DNA of 64,000 bases, from assembly GCA_963556195.1 (NCBI GenBank), contig OY744520.1, positions 154,856,607 through 154,920,606 on the forward strand, read 5' to 3'. This DNA is from Sepiola atlantica. Lineage: Eukaryota > Mollusca > Cephalopoda > Sepiida > Sepiolidae. Position 1 is the first letter of the stretch, and every line of letters starts with the position of its first letter. The position numbers and the translations under genes are program-made. A model generated the notes under the pieces. The model saw only the letters and a program-made list of their open reading frames with translations. It had not been told where the DNA came from and ran no database searches. This document shows, piece by piece, positions 62,581 to 64,000 of the stretch.

Positions 62581-63415
62581 GGACGAAACTCATGAGTTCA
62601 TACATTCGTTCATTGAAACCTAAAGAGAATTTAGAAATTTTCCGTGTGTTTATGCACAGTATTTCACGAGGATTTTGGTCCTTTCTTTCCGAATCATGTT
62701 TATATGGGTTGTTTGTATATAAGGTTTACATAGTAACATTGGAAGTAAAAACTGGTCATCTGAAGACGCAGCTTACTTTGAGTATCACACGAATTTTGGT
62801 ATAGTGTGATGATTCTTGAACTTTGCGGAGGATGGTGCGATGTTGTAGAGCAGTGAGTTTAGGAGGAACGGTGAGTAGGCGAGTGTGTACTAAATTAAGA
62901 CGTATATAGCTATTCAATAAAAATAGTACAAGAAAGCTAACCAAAGTAAAGCATGAGATGATACTTCTGTAATCACTTGTATTTCAATAATATAAACAAC
63001 AATTAATCGCCATATTTATATGATTTTGAGGAGTTACTATGAGATTTTTGTGGAGACATGCATTTTACTAGAAGGCACACACGTATTTAACTGTGACTCA
63101 CTAGTTGATTTTCTTAATATTCGTGTGAGTCATTATTATCGCAGGTGTTTCGTAACAATTATACAAGAATAATACGAAATTGTCCGTTTGCTTTAATTTC
63201 TTTCATGAAAGTAATCTTCTTTTTTCGCATGCGTATCGAAATTCATCATTAGGCCCTACCATTTCGAGAACTTTTTTAGCGCAGTGCACCTATTTCGAGT
63301 GTGGAAACACTACCGAACGTTTTTGTGAAGGAACAATTAAAATAAGCCAAATTGAAAGATTTTTAATGAAGTTCATTTTGCAGACGTAAAATCAACAGAT
63401 TAACTGATTCCATTA
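62579..63415. other. Anonymous sequence
   Basis: No gene recognised. It may contain unrecognisable 5' sequence of the mariner fragment that follows. Confidence 0.4.
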
Positions 63416-63840
63416 CAACGAGCAGACGCTTTTGGCAGCTGTTGAAAGGGAACAAAAGTTTGACAATGATAATTTTGTTCGAAGACTTCAATATGGATCA
63501 TTCGAACATCGTTCATCGTTTGCCATTAGCTGGGTGGGTTCTTCACGAATTCTCCGATAACAACAAAGACATATGTGTCCGAATTCTTACCGATTCGTTT
63601 CAGCGAAATAAACAAACTCCGTTTGTGAGAATTATCCTCACTTGGAATGAATCGTGACTTCTCTTCAATGACGTCAAAAGAAAGTATCTTTTATTTCGCT
63701 ATGTGTTTCACTCAAAAGGAATTCCTTGGGGTTTCACTGTGGTGTGACGTGTTTGGTGGAATACAAGTGGACTCAGTCACTAGGAAATCACATGTATCGG
63801 CATTTGTTATTGATGGTATAAAAACAATGAACGGCAAAGA
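63416..63840 (+). pseudogene. Mariner transposase fragment (SETMAR/mariner-like)
   Basis: The plus strand encodes FNMDHSNIVHRLPLAGWVLH, then EFSDNNK (HTH region and the 'WV.HEL' signature, about 63487-63565). This continues with FVRIILTWNES, a stop, LLFNDVKRKYLL and VWWNTSGLSH (63625-63780). In mariners this region reads ..TGDE.W..Y.N..RK.., so the first catalytic Asp (of GDE) is Asn here and the following Trp codon is TGA. Further stops follow. The catalytic second half is missing. The sequence changes to U2-like SINE at about 63846. Confidence 0.75.
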
Positions 63841-63845
63841 TGGGA

Positions 63846-64000
63846 AAGTTCCAGGAGGTGCACCCTCCCAGACTTCGCCTCCCCTCTTTGGGGAGGAGTA
63901 AGTTTATTGCTTACTGCCTGAGGCGCCCCTACCGAGAATGCCGACCGGGCTGCCCAGGCAATTTTTAATGGCCAGAGTGGTCAGTTTCTTGGCGCTGGCT
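63846..64000 (+). mobile_element. SINE with U2-snRNA-like head, copy 3 (5'-truncated, cut by window end)
   Basis: Starts at AGTTCCAGGAGGTGCACCC, the copy closest to the U2 snRNA 3' stem-loop (CCAGGAACGGUGCACCC in U2). Three adjacent hairpins follow: CCTCCCC-TCTTT-GGGGAGG (63878-63896), AGTAAG-TTTATTG-CTTACT (63897-63915) and GCCTGAGGC (63916-63924). Then come GCTGCCCAGGCAATTTTTAA, a GGCCAGAGTGGTC block and GGCGCTGGCT at the window edge. The body is nearly identical to copies 1 and 2. The head upstream of U2 stem IV is absent, as in 5'-truncated retroposition. Confidence 0.85.

Overview
The window looks like gene-poor, AT-rich intergenic or intronic DNA from an animal, most likely a cephalopod mollusc such as an octopus. 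That assignment is an inference. It rests on very dense (TA)n, (CA)n and (GA)n microsatellites, several non-LTR retrotransposon lineages at different stages of decay, Tc1/mariner elements and minisatellites, with no operon-like gene packing. I find no intact host gene, rRNA, functional tRNA or CRISPR array. Most open frames longer than 60 codons are read-throughs of microsatellites or purine-rich tracts, or antisense shadows of retroelements.

Layout. 1-8.9 kb: anonymous AT-rich DNA with three short tandem repeats (periods about 40, 73 and 128 bp) and two microsatellites. 9.0-12.6 kb: a decayed LINE of the R4/Dong type, with RT, zinc finger and restriction-like endonuclease remnants, bracketed on both sides by (AAT)n. 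13.0-17.7 kb: a short TTAGGG tract, two 3' fragments of one jockey/CR1-like LINE family, a fold-back element, a tRNA-like SINE head, and a degenerate minisatellite split by insertions. 20.6-27.7 kb: two pairs of diverged local duplications. The second pair holds a SINE with a U2-snRNA-like head in one copy only. 28-32 kb: microsatellites and a 383-bp mariner-type MITE inside (TA)n. 35.8 kb: second U2-headed SINE. 37.6-39.5 kb: a purine tract and a large inverted-repeat element bounded by (TA)n. 43.2-44.4 kb: a satellite of about 51-bp monomers with a homogenised 101-bp dimer core. 46.7-51.4 kb: LINE fragment, purine tracts, a local duplication and a repeat ending in (TA)n. 55.3-57.1 kb: the longest jockey/CR1-like LINE copy. 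57.5-58.9 kb: a nearly intact mariner-type transposon with perfect 28-bp inverted ends and one nonsense codon. 60.0-62.6 kb: an RTE-like LINE tail, a mariner N-terminal fragment and two (TA)n-centred palindromes. 63.4-64 kb: another mariner fragment, abutting a third U2-headed SINE that runs off the window.

The components interact as mobile DNA and simple repeats rather than as a pathway. TA-targeting transposons sit inside (TA)n arrays, an R4/Dong-type LINE sits inside (AAT)n, and several inverted-repeat elements start or end in (TA)n. The best candidate for something under-described is the U2-snRNA-headed SINE family: three copies here share a strongly structured body.
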